Positions 33,198 to 44,946 of a stretch of 64,000 nucleotides of DNA are shown here, one piece after another. Source of the stretch: Marsupella aquatica (lineage: Eukaryota; Marchantiophyta); assembly GCA_973895155.1 (NCBI GenBank), contig OZ316894.1, positions 19,468,001-19,532,000 of the forward strand. Direction: 5' to 3'. Position 1 is the stretch's first letter, and the number at the start of each line of letters is the position of its first letter. The notes under the pieces were generated by a model. The model worked only from the letters and a program-made list of their open reading frames with translations. It was not told where the DNA came from and did not search any database. A program made the position numbers and the translations under genes.

Positions 33198-33621
33198 ATG
33201 ACCAACCTAGAGAAATTAACATTTCCAGCCCTAGACATATGGTAGCAACTACCTGGAATGGTCAATGAACCTCAGAGAGAACCTTACCTCGCTAACCCTA
33301 CTCCCAGCTATAGGGATGACTCAACCTATACTAGCTGGCGAACCCCAACCAGACCCGTTAACTAAAGCCAACGAATCTAAGGTCGTTGTATTCCTTAGAC
33401 GCCATATCCATAGATTCCTACAAAGACAATACATGCACCTCTCAACCCCTCGTGAACTTTGGACAACGCTCCAAACCCGATTCGACCACCAAAAACTGGT
33501 CGAACTACCTAAAGCCAGGCAAGACTGGCTAAACTTGCGAGTCCAGAACTTTACCTCTATTTCAGCCCACAATAGCAAACTCTTTAGAATAACCTCAACC
33601 CTCGCACTATGTGGCGAGCCG
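33198..33621 (+). pseudogene. Outer copia gag, N-terminal part, interrupted
   Basis: ATG at 33198 opens MTNLEKLTFPALDI, typical of copia gag N-termini. A one-base frameshift near 33237-33242 precedes the main frame (MNLRENLTSL at 33265), which contains STPRELWTTLQTRFDHQ of the UBN2/gag domain. The frame stops being its own at 33621, where the inner element is inserted; gag resumes after 40295. Confidence 0.8.
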
Positions 33622-33965
33622 TGTTGAGCATAGACGACATTCGCAATGGCAAGCCCATGAACCATCCAACGCACAATAGTCGACACAGAGAGATACGTGG
33701 TTCACCTCCACATGAGGCTACGTCCACGGGAACACACAAGAGCTTTACTGCACTCTAGGCCGACCGGCCATACCAAGCATCCACAGCACAAGCTCTCCCT
33801 ATCTCTCAACTAGCTCCGTAACAATGAGCCTAAGTTCCACCAGGGTCTGGCATCAGCCCTGGCTATATGCACAACAGCACTACCGCTAACCTTAGCTAGG
33901 TCCTAACCCGAGTTAGCCTAACTGTGGTTAGCACAAGAGTCACAAGACTAGAGCAATATCTAACA
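33622..33965 (-). repeat. Inner element 3' LTR, 344 bp
   Basis: Plus-strand view runs tgttgagcatagacg to gagcaatatctaaca. It is adjoined at 33966-33981 by the polypurine tract of the minus strand. Confidence 0.95.
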
Positions 33966-34184
33966 AACTCCCCCTTGACTCTTGTCTTGGGGACTGGACT
34001 AAATGCTACCATATGGAATCCTCAGCGGGAAGTTCTAGACAAACACCAAACCAGGTCTCCCCCTAAAAACCACAAGGGTTAACTAAGGGTTAACTAGAAC
34101 TAAGCCGTAGCCAAACAGGAATGAGTAATCCATATACAAATAGTCACACATTGCTAAATAACCGAGTAAATAACTCTACTTGTA

Positions 34185-35339
34185 TTACAACTGCAAAACC
34201 TGCAAAGTAGCACGGTGTCTTGAGAAACTCTCCAAAAGAATCACTTTGGTAAAGGCATCAGCGGCATTGAGCTTTCCATCAATCTTGACTAGCTCAAAAG
34301 TTTTATCAGACACTGCTTGCCTGATAAAATGGTACCTGATATCAATGTGCTTCACCCTGCTATCCATCACCTGGTTAGCAGCCAAGTGAAGAGCACTCTG
34401 ACTATCACAGTTTAGAGTCATTTTTCCATGCTCTAAACCCATCTCCGCGATCAACTTATCCAACCAAATTGCTTCCTTTGCAGCTGCAACATACTCTACT
34501 TCTGTAGTAGACTGAGATATGCACTTCTGCAAGGTAGATTTCCAACTGATACATCCTCCTCCAAGAGTGTATACAAACCCAGTTGTAGATCTTCTTGTAT
34601 CCAGACAGCCTCCATAGTCAGAATCTACATAGCCAACTAACGTTCTATTTGATCTGTTATCAAATAGTAATCTATAGTCCTCTGTTCCCTTCACATACCT
34701 GAGAATCCATTTCACAGCTTCCCAATGTACCTTCCCTGGATTTGACATGAATCTGCTAACCTTGCCCATCGCTAGGGCCAAGTCAGGCCTAGTACAAGTC
34801 ATCAAATACATCAGACTGTCTACTGCCTTCTCATAAGGAATCTTAGCCATCAGACCTTTCTCCACAGTATCCGTAGGAGAGAAAGCTGATGATAACTTGA
34901 AATGTGAAGCTAAAGGAATACTCACTGGCTTACAGTTCTCCATGTTGAATCGTGCAAGTACTTTCCTCGCATACTGGCCTTGACTCAAGCACAACTGTCC
35001 AGTCTCAAAGTTCCTAAAAATCTCCATCCCTAAGATCCTCTTGGCCTTACCAAGATCCTTCATCCTGAATTCAGCGCTCAATTTTGCCTTGAGACTGTCA
35101 ACCTCAGATTGATCTTTAGCCACAATTAGCATGTCATCCACATAGATCACCAGAATGATGAAATCAAATACATCATTCTTGACTGATTTCGTATACACAC
35201 AAGGATCATACACCATCCTTGTAAAACCTTGAGCAAGCATGAAATCATCAAACCGCTTGTTCCACTGTCTGGGAGACTGCTTCAATCCATACAAGGACTT
35301 GAGCAATCTGTAAACTAAGTTCTCTTGGCCCTTCTTCAT
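34185..35339 (-). pseudogene. Inner copia reverse transcriptase (C-terminal part) and RNase H
   Basis: Frame of 384 residues with YGLKQSPRQWN, the catalytic VIYVDDMLIVA, TRPDLALAMGKVSRFM, GYVDSDYGGCLDTRRSTTG and the RNase H end (LNCDSQSALHLA, KHIDIRYHFIRQ). It lies in a different frame from the preceding polymerase segment, so a frameshift near 35350-35420 separates them. Confidence 0.9.
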
Positions 35340-36111
35340 AAAGCCTAGTGGCTATCTCATGAAGATCATCTATTCCAAGTTGCCATAGAGAAAAGTAGTA
35401 ACAACATCCATCTGATTCATCACCAGACCAAAAAACACACAAGATCCGAATTATGGAATACTTAGCAACCGGTGAAAAGACCTCATTGTAATCCACTCCT
35501 TTCTCCTGAGTGAATCCCTTGGCAACAAGCCTTGCCTTGTAGATCTTGTCTCCACCCTCTGAAGGACTATCCTTCAACTTGTAAATCCACTTGCTGTCCA
35601 CCACTTGCTGACCTCTAAGAAGCTCCACCAGCTCCCATGTCTTGTTATCACTCAAAGATTGCAACTCCCTCCGCATTGCTGCATTCCACTCATGCTTCTG
35701 CTCTGAAGCACAAGCCTCACTATACGAAGAAGGCTCTCCTTCTTCCAAGATCAAAGCCATATCATCTTCATCAGGTGCAATGTCAATATCATCTAGCTTA
35801 GATGAGTCTGCCCATTGACCATACCTGGTAGGAGCTCTAGTAGAACGACTGGAAGTTCTTCTAGTAGATGACTCAGGCTGATCTGCTGCTGTTGCTGGTT
35901 GAATTTGAGGTACCCCAGCAACAATCTGCTCCTCTTGTTCCATCACAGGAACCAGCTCCAAGCCCGGAGCTTCTCCATCTCTCCTGTCATGAACATCATC
36001 ATGACTAATCTCCCCCTCAACCTCGTCCGGGATGGGAGATTTCCCCTTGTCAGTATGGGAGTCCTGAGAACTCTCCCCCTCCTTTGATGATCTGGATTCA
36101 TTAAAGGACAC
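35248..36111 (-). pseudogene. Inner copia linker and start of reverse transcriptase
   Basis: A Ser/Glu-rich linker, then EWNAAMRRELQSLSDNKTWELV and KARLVAKGFTQEKGVDYNEVFSPVAKYSIIR, the N-terminal polymerase motifs. After that point the frame departs from the family sequence, showing a frameshift inside the polymerase core. An in-frame stop lies just upstream, near 36140. Confidence 0.88.
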
Positions 36112-36164
36112 ATCTCTACTGACAATTAGCTTACAGGTTACTGGATCCTATAACCTATAACCCT

Positions 36165-37193
36165 TCACACCTTTCTGATAACCAAGGAAAATGACTTCTT
36201 TGACTTGGACTCCAGCTTGGATCGAAGCTGGGAAGGTGTAAGCACATAAGCATCACATCCAAAAATCCTCAGATGTGAGTAATCTGCTGGACAGCCGTAC
36301 CTCATTTCAAATGGCGTCTTGAATCCAATAGAACTGGATGGAGAAAAATTTACCAAATAAGCTGCAGTGTTGACAACTTCAGCCCAAAACTCATGTGGTA
36401 AGCATGATTGACTCAACATACTCCTCGAGCGGTCCAATAGTGTTCGATTGAGTCTCTCAGAAATACCATTCTGCTGAGGAGTATAGCTTGTTGTGAAATG
36501 GTGGGTAATCCCCTGCTCCTTACAATACGTTCCAAATTCACCGGAACTGTATTCATCGCCGTTATCCGATCGAAGATATCTCACCTTATTACCAGTCTGA
36601 TTTTCAACTTGGGCTTTCCACTCCTTAAAAGTGGCAAAAATATCAGACTTATTGTGTAGAAAGTATATCCACACATATCTTGAGTAATCGTCAATGAACG
36701 TGACATAGTATAACCGTCCAGAATGTGATGGAGTAGGGGCGGGACCCCACACATCACTATGTACATACTCAAGTACCTCCTTGCTGGTGTGAGTTCTAAC
36801 TCCGAAGGGTTTCCTTTGCTGCTTCCCTAGCACACAGTGCTCACAAAATTCCAACTTACAAGATTGCAAATTAGAAAGTAATCCTTTCTTCTGAAGAATA
36901 ACCAAACCTTTTTCACTCATGTGGCCCAAACGGAAGTGCCACAGCCGGGCCGTCTCCTCATGAGATAAGGTTACATTGGCTTCATCATAGACTACACTGC
37001 CCTCCATAACGTATAGATTGCAATGTCTCTTTCCCTTCAATACAACTTTAGTACCAGTTGAAACCTGAAGGACACCATTAGCAGAACTCCACTGATGGCC
37101 ATTTGCCTCTAAAACTCCAAGTGAAATGAGATTTTTCATCATGCTGGGAATATGTCTCACATTCCTCAATGTTCTCACAGCACCATCAAACAT
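36165..37193 (-). pseudogene. Inner copia integrase
   Basis: Contains the GAG-pre-integrase segment (LWHFRLGHMSEKGL, CEHCVLGKQQRKPF) and integrase core with VTFIDDYSRYVWIYFL, LRSDNGDEYSSGEF and TPQQNGISERLNRTLLD, i.e. D, D and E positions present. It ends by frameshift after residue SKKSF. An in-frame TAG at 37196-37194 separates it from the upstream protease segment. Confidence 0.9.
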
Positions 37194-38447
37194 CTAAAAT
37201 CTTACAGATCCAAGTCCAACAACTTGACATGGGATTCCATTTCCCATCAACACTGACCCGTTGGAAACCGTGTAAGAACTGAAACAATCTTTTCTAGAGC
37301 AAATGTGAAAAGTACATGCACTATCTAGAATCCAGTCATCACTACCTGGATTTGACACTACGTTGAGAGCATAACCTTGACATCACAATATGTCATCATC
37401 ATCGAGTAAATCTACCTCATGCGAGCTCGAAGCTGCGTTAGCAGAGGCAGTAGGGACCTTTACTCGACAATCCCTTTTCATGTGGCCTGGCTTGCCACAA
37501 TTCCAACATGCAAGAGGCTTCCTCTCTTGCAATTTTCCTCTGGATTTAGATCTCCCCCGTGATGTAGATCTAACCCTGTTCTGCCCATTCGTGCGCTGCG
37601 TTGCTCTTCCCCTGTTCACATTGAGCGCAGTGCCAGAAGAAGATGCTGTCTGTGATTGACCCAGCTTCTTCTGAGCATCATCAGACAGTAAAGAGCTTAC
37701 CACCTCATTATATGAAATGGACTTCAGATCTTTGTACAAGAGCACCTGTTTCAAGCCCTGATATGATGGCGGTAAGGAGCTTAGCAGAAGCAAGGCCTTA
37801 TCCTCATCTTCAACTCCTTTTCCCAGGTTTGACAAATCAACCGCTAGACTGTCAAACTCATCCAGGTGATCCTGCATCTTGCTCCCTTCCTTGAGTCTGA
37901 GGCTCATCAAGAGAGACTTCTTGTATAGCCGGTCTGACGTATCTTCCCGGTAGTACTTCTCTCTTAGAGCCTTGAACAGTGACGCGCAATCCGCATAATC
38001 ATCCAGCTACTTGATGATGTGCGGCTTGAGATATAGCATCACTGCATTGACAGCAATCACCTGCTCCTATCTCCATTGCCTCACTCAAATCTCCTCCTCT
38101 CCATCATACTGCTCTCGCGATGAAAGCAGATGAGCTAAGCCCATGGCCCATAGAACACCCTTCACTTGCTTCTTCCAGAGCAAGTAATCAGTACGACCAT
38201 CGTACTTCTCCACCTCAAACTTCACTCCTCCAAATCTAGCCATCTCCCTCTTCTTCCCTACTACCGACAGCTCTGGTAGTAACACAGCTTCCTCCACTGC
38301 ACGCCGCACCGGTGATCGTACCGGTGTTATAAGTTCCTCCTCAAACGGTAGCAGCTCCTCCTCAGACTCTCCGTCTAACCGTCGCGATCCTGAAGCTCCA
38401 CCGACGCCAATTCTTCCAGTATCCTCCAAGTCACTCATATGAAACAA
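37194..38447 (-). pseudogene. Inner copia gag and protease, with in-frame stops
   Basis: A single frame shared with the integrase. It holds gag (FEVEKYDGRTDYLLWKKQV, then LDEFDSLAVDLSNLGKG, LLSSLPPSYQ), a CCHC zinc knuckle (CWNCGKPGHMKRDC) and a protease active-site region (DSACTFHIC) after 37383. In-frame stops occur at 38087-38085 (TGA), 38069-38067 (TAG), 38009-38007 (TAG), 37385-37383 (TGA) and 37196-37194 (TAG). Confidence 0.9.
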
Positions 38448-39927
38448 TCATGAAAAAACATCTTTTTTCGAAACTTCTCATAAAACTCAAAACTCAACAC
38501 CGCCGCGTAGCCCACGAAGCTAGGAGTCCAATACTGAAATCCGAAATCAAAATCGAAATTCGACGGAAAAGTTATTCAAATTTTGGTCGGGGTGGGTAAA
38601 ACCTTGGGAAACTCCCCCGTTTTGACCACCTTGGAGAATAACCGAAATACCAAGTACAACCTGTCGTCGGAATCGCGATGTGATCAGTGCGTCGCGTTGC
38701 TAACTCCAGTGGCAACGTCCTCACCAAAAAAGAACCAAAAAAGTTATAGTGCGGCGGACGGAATCTTTGTGTGACGGCCAAAAAATAGCTCTCTGTTTTT
38801 TGGGAATATTCCCGCACAGTCCAACAGGGCTCACAGGGGGCCGTTCCCCCTGTCGGAGCGGTTAAAACGGAGGGTCACAGGGCCCGGGATGAGGCACAAC
38901 CAATTTGGAGAGAAAAAATAATAATTCAGAAAAACACACTCTAAAGGGGTCTTAAAGCCCCTGGAAAAAGGCGCTCGTATTCGCGGCCAGAATTGCGTAT
39001 AAACAGCAAAAAATGTGAAAAAAACGGGTTTAAAGGGGTCAAAACACGCGTATTTTCGCGTTTTTGGGCTGTATATGGGCGTTTTTGGCCGTATTTGGGC
39101 CCAAAAAAGCATGTTTTCACGCTTAAAGGGGTGTGGGAGGCCGGTGTGCGCGCCGGGGGTATGGCAAACCTGGTTTGTCGGGTATTGGGGCCGTATTGGG
39201 GCAAAAAATGCCCTAAACTAACCTTAAAAATGTGCCCAAAATGACACAAAGGCCGTGTTACAAACCTCAGCCGCCTCCGCTTTGGTTTCCAATGAGAAAA
39301 GTGATGACCGCCGACATGAAAATGTTTCTGAATTGCATCGGCACGTCTGAAGCTCCACCAGAGAAAGAACTTTTATTGCGTCGCCTTCACTCCGCGTCAA
39401 GTGCCAATCTCGGACTCAAAACGACCGTCTCGCCACGATCTCTCCGTTGAGCCTCAGCACTTCGCGTTTCTTCCTCCGAGTCAAGCGTCACGGCGAGTAA
39501 TCCGGTTCAGGGAAAAACAAGCACCATAGCTTGTCAAAAAACCAGAATGCCTCCTTCACTCGTCACGACGCACTCGTTCCACAAACGTCAGCAAACTAGA
39601 TACCAAAACGACCAGCACGCTCCAACCTTCAACTTGAACTATCACATGCGACGCCCCGCACACCGCACAGCTCACACCGTTGAAGAAACGATCTCTGGTT
39701 TCTCCCCCGAAATACCGTCGAACATGAATAAACCCTGAACGACGCAAACTTCAATTCCTCCGCACCACGGATACCGATCAGCGAGCTCTAACCACCATTA
39801 GAATGCCCTCTCACTAACCTATCCGCTCAGTCACACACAATCGAGTTTCATGCGATAAAACTCTGAATGTACCATCGACAATGAACGCTGAAAAAAACCT
39901 GTCACGAAAAAACCTCGTCACCTCCCA
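38448..39927 (-). other. Inner element leader region
   Basis: About 1.5 kb of untranslated leader. From 38990 to 39210 the strand contains short GC-rich repeats of the type gtatatgggcgtttttgg / gtatttgggccc / gtattggggcc. No coding content. Confidence 0.6.
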
Positions 39928-39944
39928 GGCATGCTCTGATACCA
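39928..39944 (-). other. Primer binding site of inner element
   Basis: TGGTATCAGAGCATGCC on the minus strand, two bases from the 5' LTR; its first 12 bases match the initiator methionine tRNA 3' end complement. Confidence 0.9.
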
Positions 39945-39946
39945 CT

Positions 39947-40290
39947 TGTTGAGCATAGACGACATTCGCAACAGCAAGCCCATGAACCATCCAATGCACA
40001 ATAGTCGACACAGAGAGATACGTGGTTCACCTCCACATGAGGCTACGTCCACCGGAACACACAAGAGCTTTACTGCACTCTAGGCCGACCGATCATACCA
40101 AGCATCCACAACACAAGCTCTCCCTATCTCTCAACTAGCTCCATAACAATGAGCCTAAGTTCCACCAGGGTCTGGCATCAGCCCTGGCTATATGCACAAT
40201 AGTACTACCGCTAACCTTAGCTAGGTCCTAACCCGAGTTAGCCTAATTATGGTTAGCACAAGAGTCACAAGACTAGAGCAATATCTAACA
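39947..40290 (-). repeat. Inner element 5' LTR, 344 bp
   Basis: Counterpart of 33622-33965 with 12 substitutions and no indels by my count. Confidence 0.95.
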
Positions 40291-41558
40291 AGCCGGTCAC
40301 AGACAAGGATCTGCTAGAGAAGACCTTGTCGATATTTCATTCATCGAATGTGTTGCTATCAACACAGTATCGAAACATGAAGTTCGGGCAATACTCCGAG
40401 CTCATAGCCCACTTCCTAGTCACCGAAAGAAACCAAGAGCTTCTTTTAGTAATCTCTAGAAAATGCCCTGCGGGCACACTACCCTCAGGACAACAGAATG
40501 AAACCCATAACATAGAAAATGCTGAACCCTCCATATCGAGGCAAGGCATTAAACGCACTAAGAATAGCAACCGGAGAAACACCCACAACAGGGGAAGTTT
40601 CTATAACCAATGTCCACAATATAACTCCCAATGGACCTTTAGAGGACGTGGTGGACGAGAAGGACGAGGAGGACGCGGCGGTGGAAGAACATACACCAAA
40701 AACCGCAGAAATGATTGGTCACAATCCCGACAACAAAGGGAACGACCGAAATGCCATGAATGTGGCATGACAAACCACCTAGCGAGAAACTGTAGAATCC
40801 CGCAACACCTTAGAGAATTATATCAACGGTCCCTCCAGGATGGACAAACATCAAGGGCACCACCCCGTGAAACCCACGGAGCGTTTATGGAGTCAAGTGA
40901 CCCATTCCAAGACTTTTCAGACCTACCCGCCCAACCCGAGGCACACTTAGTGGCAAGTAGCTCCACTACACCAGATTTAAATAGTCCAAGCACATGTATT
41001 ATCGACAGTGCGACCACGCATACTATCCTCAAGGATAGACACCTTTTCCACAAGATTACACCCTCACGTAGGTCTCTCACCACTATCAATGGTCCTAGCC
41101 AAATAGAAGAGGGCTTTGGCCCAACTTCTATTAGACTCCCGCAGGGGACCGAAATACACATAGAATCTGCTATTTTCGCCCCAAATGCAACTCGTAATCT
41201 CCTCAGTTTTAGAGATATACGAGAAAATGGACTACACATCCAAACAGGCGATACAAGAGACCAAGAAGTCATCCACTTGGTTGAAAATACCCCTACGGGG
41301 AAAATCATTAAAGAAACCCTTTTCTCGTATCCTTGCGGGTTTTATGTAACTCATATTGAATGCCTGCATAACAATGCCAACACAAGCAAATTGCATGCGC
41401 TTTGGCATGCACGTCTAGGCCACCCCGGCCAATCAATGCTAACCAAAATCATTAAGAATTCAAGAGGCATTCCAATCAATACACGCCACATTCCAGCGAG
41501 CACCCCATGCACTGCATGCTCACGCGGCAAATTAATAACAAGGCCCACGGCAACCTAA
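40291..41558 (+). pseudogene. Outer copia gag (rest), zinc knuckle, protease, pre-integrase
   Basis: Resumes gag immediately after the inner element. An Arg/Gly-rich stretch leads to the zinc knuckle CHECGMTNHLARNC. The protease site is CIIDSATTHTIL. The GAG-pre-integrase segment has LWHARLGHPGQSM and CTACSRGK. The frame ends at 41558 inside a telomere-like insertion, not at a natural stop. Confidence 0.88.
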
Positions 41559-41574
41559 ACCCTAAACCCTAAAC
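41555..41574 (+). repeat. Telomere-like (CCCTAAA)n insertion in outer pol
   Basis: Twenty bases made of nearly three CCCTAAA units lie between the pre-integrase and integrase segments. They create a stop codon and shift the frame. The flanking coding frames are offset by exactly this insertion length modulo three. Confidence 0.75.
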
Positions 41575-41584
41575 AACGCCAACT

Positions 41585-43384
41585 AAAATACCCCAATTCT
41601 TGGAAATCATCCATGCAGATGTTTGCGAGCCAATTAACCCTCCAAGCGGACCTTTCCGCTACTTTATGGTATTAATCGACGCATCAACTAAATGGTCAAA
41701 TGTGACACTGCTTTCAACGAGGAACATGGTTATGCCTCGCATTTTGGCGCAAATCTTGCGCGTGAAAGCACAACTCCCAGATCACCCCATTAAGACACTC
41801 AGGGTGGACAATGCAGGGGAATTCACATCCGAAACATTTGACGACTTTTGCACATCACTTGGCATAGACGTACAATATCCTGTACCTCACGTGCATTTTC
41901 AGGATGGATTAGCTGAAGCGGTCATTAAATGCCTTCAGTTAATTGCACGCCCATTACTAATGCAGTCAAAACTCCCCGTATCAGCATGGGGACACGCCAT
42001 ATTACAGGCCAATGCATTAATCCAATACCGCCCATCGGCTTTTAATACCTATAGCCCATACCAAATTGCTAATGGTATTAAACCTGACCTATCACATCTT
42101 CGTTCATTTGGATCTCAAATAATGGTCCCCATTACTTCACCCAAACAAACCAAGATGGGACCCCAACGACAGTTGGGAATATACATTGGATTCGACTCTC
42201 CATCCATAATCCGATATATGGAGCCCACAACCGGCGACGTCTTTAAATCTAGATTCCTAGATTGTCATTTTGATGAACATGTTTATCCACCGTTAGTAAC
42301 CCCTGAACACCCACAACCACCTTTGGAGTGGGAAAGATATTCACCATTTTGGCAAGACCTTCAAACCAATCAAGGGGAGAAAGAATTTCAACAAATTTTG
42401 CAACTCCACAAGATTGTGGAAGAACTTCCAAACGCTTTTGTCGATACATCACAAGTTATCCGCTCACATATTCCAGCTGCGAGAGCATCTGCTCGCATCA
42501 AATTATCAAGTGAGCCAGCAAATACATCCCAGCCTCGTGCCAAACGTGGCAGACCCTTGGGATCAAAGGATAAACAACCAAGAAGGCGTGGTTCATCTAT
42601 ACCACCTTCACCTAATGTCGATCATAATGAATCCACAACTCATGAGGAGATTTCTATCCACTACGCACACACCGGCAAGATGTGGGATAGAAATACTACT
42701 TCAATAGATGATGTTTTTGCATTAATGGTGGCAACACGTATCACAGACGAAACACCCGAACCAATATCCATCTTAGAATGCCAAAACAGACCAGATTGGC
42801 CTGAATGGCAAAAAGCTATAAACGGACAATTAGATTCCCTACTAAGCAGACACACTTTTGGCCCAGTTGAGCCAACACCCCAAGACGTACATCTCATTGG
42901 CTACAAGTGGACATTCGTCCGAAAAAGAAACGATAAAGGCCAAGTTGTACGCTACAAAGCACGTCTGGTAGGGAAAGTATTTACCCAACAACCGGGAATT
43001 CATTACGATGAAACTTACTCACCGGTTATGGATAGCACAACATTCCGATACCTTATCGGATTTGCCATTTTCCATAAACTACAAATGCGACAACTGGATG
43101 TTGCAACCGCATATCTATATGGAACTTTAGACACTTGTCTATACATGCGATCACCTCCCGAGTTGGAGCAACGTCGCCGAGCTTTAGCTCAAGGCGCTAA
43201 ATTGCATATCCCATATTTACATAAGATTATAACACAATTATCTCAAGTTACACCTCATGTGTCATCTATACATGTAACTCATAATAACGACACCGCTGTG
43301 TCAACCGTACGGAATACTCGCCGCCTACTAGCTATCCGCGTGTTGAAGGCATTATATGGTCTGAAACAAAGTGGCAGAGTATGA
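41585..43384 (+). pseudogene. Outer copia integrase and start of reverse transcriptase
   Basis: Integrase core with HADVCEPINPPSG, LIDASTKW, LRVDNAGEFTSETF and QDGLAEAVIKCLQ. The polymerase starts at WPEWQKAINGQLDSL, then YKARLVGKVFTQQPGIHYDETYSPV and RQLDVATAYLYG. Between LYMRSPPELEQ and LKALYGLKQSG there are about 60 residues not usual in copia polymerases. The frame ends in TGA at 43382-43384, at a position where the family has Trp. Confidence 0.88.
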
Positions 43385-44520
43385 TATCAAAGATTTACTG
43401 ATGAAATGATTGCCATGGGTTTTTCCCATGATGCCATTACCCCATGTTTATTTATTAAACATGTGGATGACAAATATGTCATCGTTTCTATCTATGTTGA
43501 TGACTTAAACATATTTGGGACACCCCAAATTACCGAAAATACTATTACTCGTCTTAAATCAACATTTGAGATGAAAGACCTTGGACATACAAACTTTTGC
43601 TTAGGATTATAACTGGAGATCTTACCTACTGGCATGATGCTCCACCAAACCACACAAACCAAAAATATCCTAAAACAGTTCAATATGAACCTAACACACC
43701 CATTGACGTCACCAATGGTAGTACGTTCATTAGAAAACAATACTGACGTTTTTCGCAAGCGCGAAGAACATGAACCAATATTAGGACCAGAAACTCCGTA
43801 TCTTTCTACGATAGGAGCATTAATGTATTTAGCAAATCAGACACGACCAGACATTGCATTTGCAATTAACCTACTAGCTAGACACAGTGCAACTCCCACA
43901 GCCAGACACTGGAACGGAGTTAAGCACGTATTTAGGTACCTGCGTGACACCACCGATATCGGGTTATTTTACCCATTAGGTGCAAACCACAAACTCATAG
44001 GATATGCGGATGCCGGATATCTTTTCGATACTGACACCGCAAATCCCAAACCGGATATGTTTTTACTATAGGGGGTACCGCCTTTTCTTGGAAAAGCGTG
44101 AAACAGACCCTATCAGCAACCTCATCGAATCACTCAGAAATCTTAGCTCTACATGAGGCTAGGCGTGAAGCCGTTTGGTTACGATCCTTTATAAACCACA
44201 TCAACACCAAATGCGGCCTATCACCACTAATGAAGCGGCCTACTAAAATTTTTGAGGATAACGCAACATGTATACAGCAGATCATGAAAGGATTCATCAA
44301 TGGCGATCGCGTGAAGCATATAGCTCCAAAGTTTTTCTACACTCACGAGTTACATGGAAAAGAGATCAACATTTTGCAGATTTCAAGTGCAGACAACTGC
44401 GCGGATCTCTTCACCAAATCATTATCGCCATCAGTTCACCATCGACACTGCCAGGCGATTGGACTGCGGAGCGTGCGACGCATGATGACCGTGGAAGTTG
44501 CTACTCCACATGACGATTGA
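43385..44520 (+). pseudogene. Outer copia reverse transcriptase (rest) and RNase H
   Basis: The same frame continues after the TGA with the catalytic SIYVDDLNIFG (near 43495) and meets a TAA at 43610-43612. It then runs through TRPDIAFAINLLARH and LIGYADAGY to about 44060, where a frameshift occurs. The last part (44098-44520) has SATSSNHSEILALHEARREAVWL, FEDNATCIQQ and VKHIAPKFFYTHEL of RNase H. Confidence 0.88.
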
Positions 44521-44822
44521 TGCTGCTGATGACATGATACTGACGACCTACTATTGAGACAAATATTAAAACTAGATTTACTATAGCATCTAACTTTATT
44601 TAATATTAACATTTATTACGATGAGGACTGTTAGGCTGCACTCTTTTTCCTTTAGCACTCATATTTTTCTCTGCTACACTGGTAGAGTTTTTACTAGGCT
44701 AGAGTTGATAAAGGTTTTTTAACGAGGCAGTCTACCTCGCTTGTACTTATATCATGTATTTCATATGAACATGATATAATAGGTATAGTCTATGTTGTCT
44801 ATATAGTTGTCACTATATATCC

Positions 44823-44831
44823 AAAGGGGAG
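44823..44831 (+). other. Polypurine tract of outer element
   Basis: AAAGGGGAG directly before the 3' LTR, the expected plus-strand primer site. Confidence 0.8.
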
Positions 44832-44941
44832 TGTTAGACTCTACCTCTGACCGGATGACCGGACCAGCCGGTCATCCGACTACCCTATATGTACTCTCAT
44901 TCATGACTATACACTGACTCATTCTCATTCAGACTTTGACA
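44832..44941 (+). repeat. Outer element 3' LTR, 110 bp
   Basis: Identical to 31825-31934 over all 110 positions as I read them. Followed by the target duplication ATCAC. Confidence 0.93.
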
Positions 44942-44946
44942 ATCAC

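Larger units (their letters stand above)
33622..40290 (-). mobile_element. Inner Ty1/copia LTR retrotransposon, nested, minus orientation
   Basis: Two 344-bp LTRs (33622-33965 and 39947-40290), both with TG..CA ends, and target duplication AGCCG (33617-33621 and 40291-40295). The primer site TGGTATCAGAGCATGCC (minus strand, 39944-39928) matches initiator Met tRNA. A polypurine tract AAGGGGGAGTT (minus strand) adjoins the 3' LTR. I count 12 differences between LTRs, 11 of them transitions. All coding modules are present but broken by stops and frameshifts. Confidence 0.95.
31825..44941 (+). mobile_element. Outer Ty1/copia LTR retrotransposon (composite, contains a nested element)
   Basis: Bounded by two 110-bp LTRs with TG..CA ends, identical to my reading, and by the 5-base target duplication ATCAC (31820-31824 and 44942-44946). 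Gene order gag, protease, integrase, reverse transcriptase, RNase H is copia type, on the plus strand. A second copia element (33622-40290) in the opposite orientation splits gag. Without it the element would be about 6.4 kb. The polyprotein is broken in several places, so it cannot be autonomous. Confidence 0.93.
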
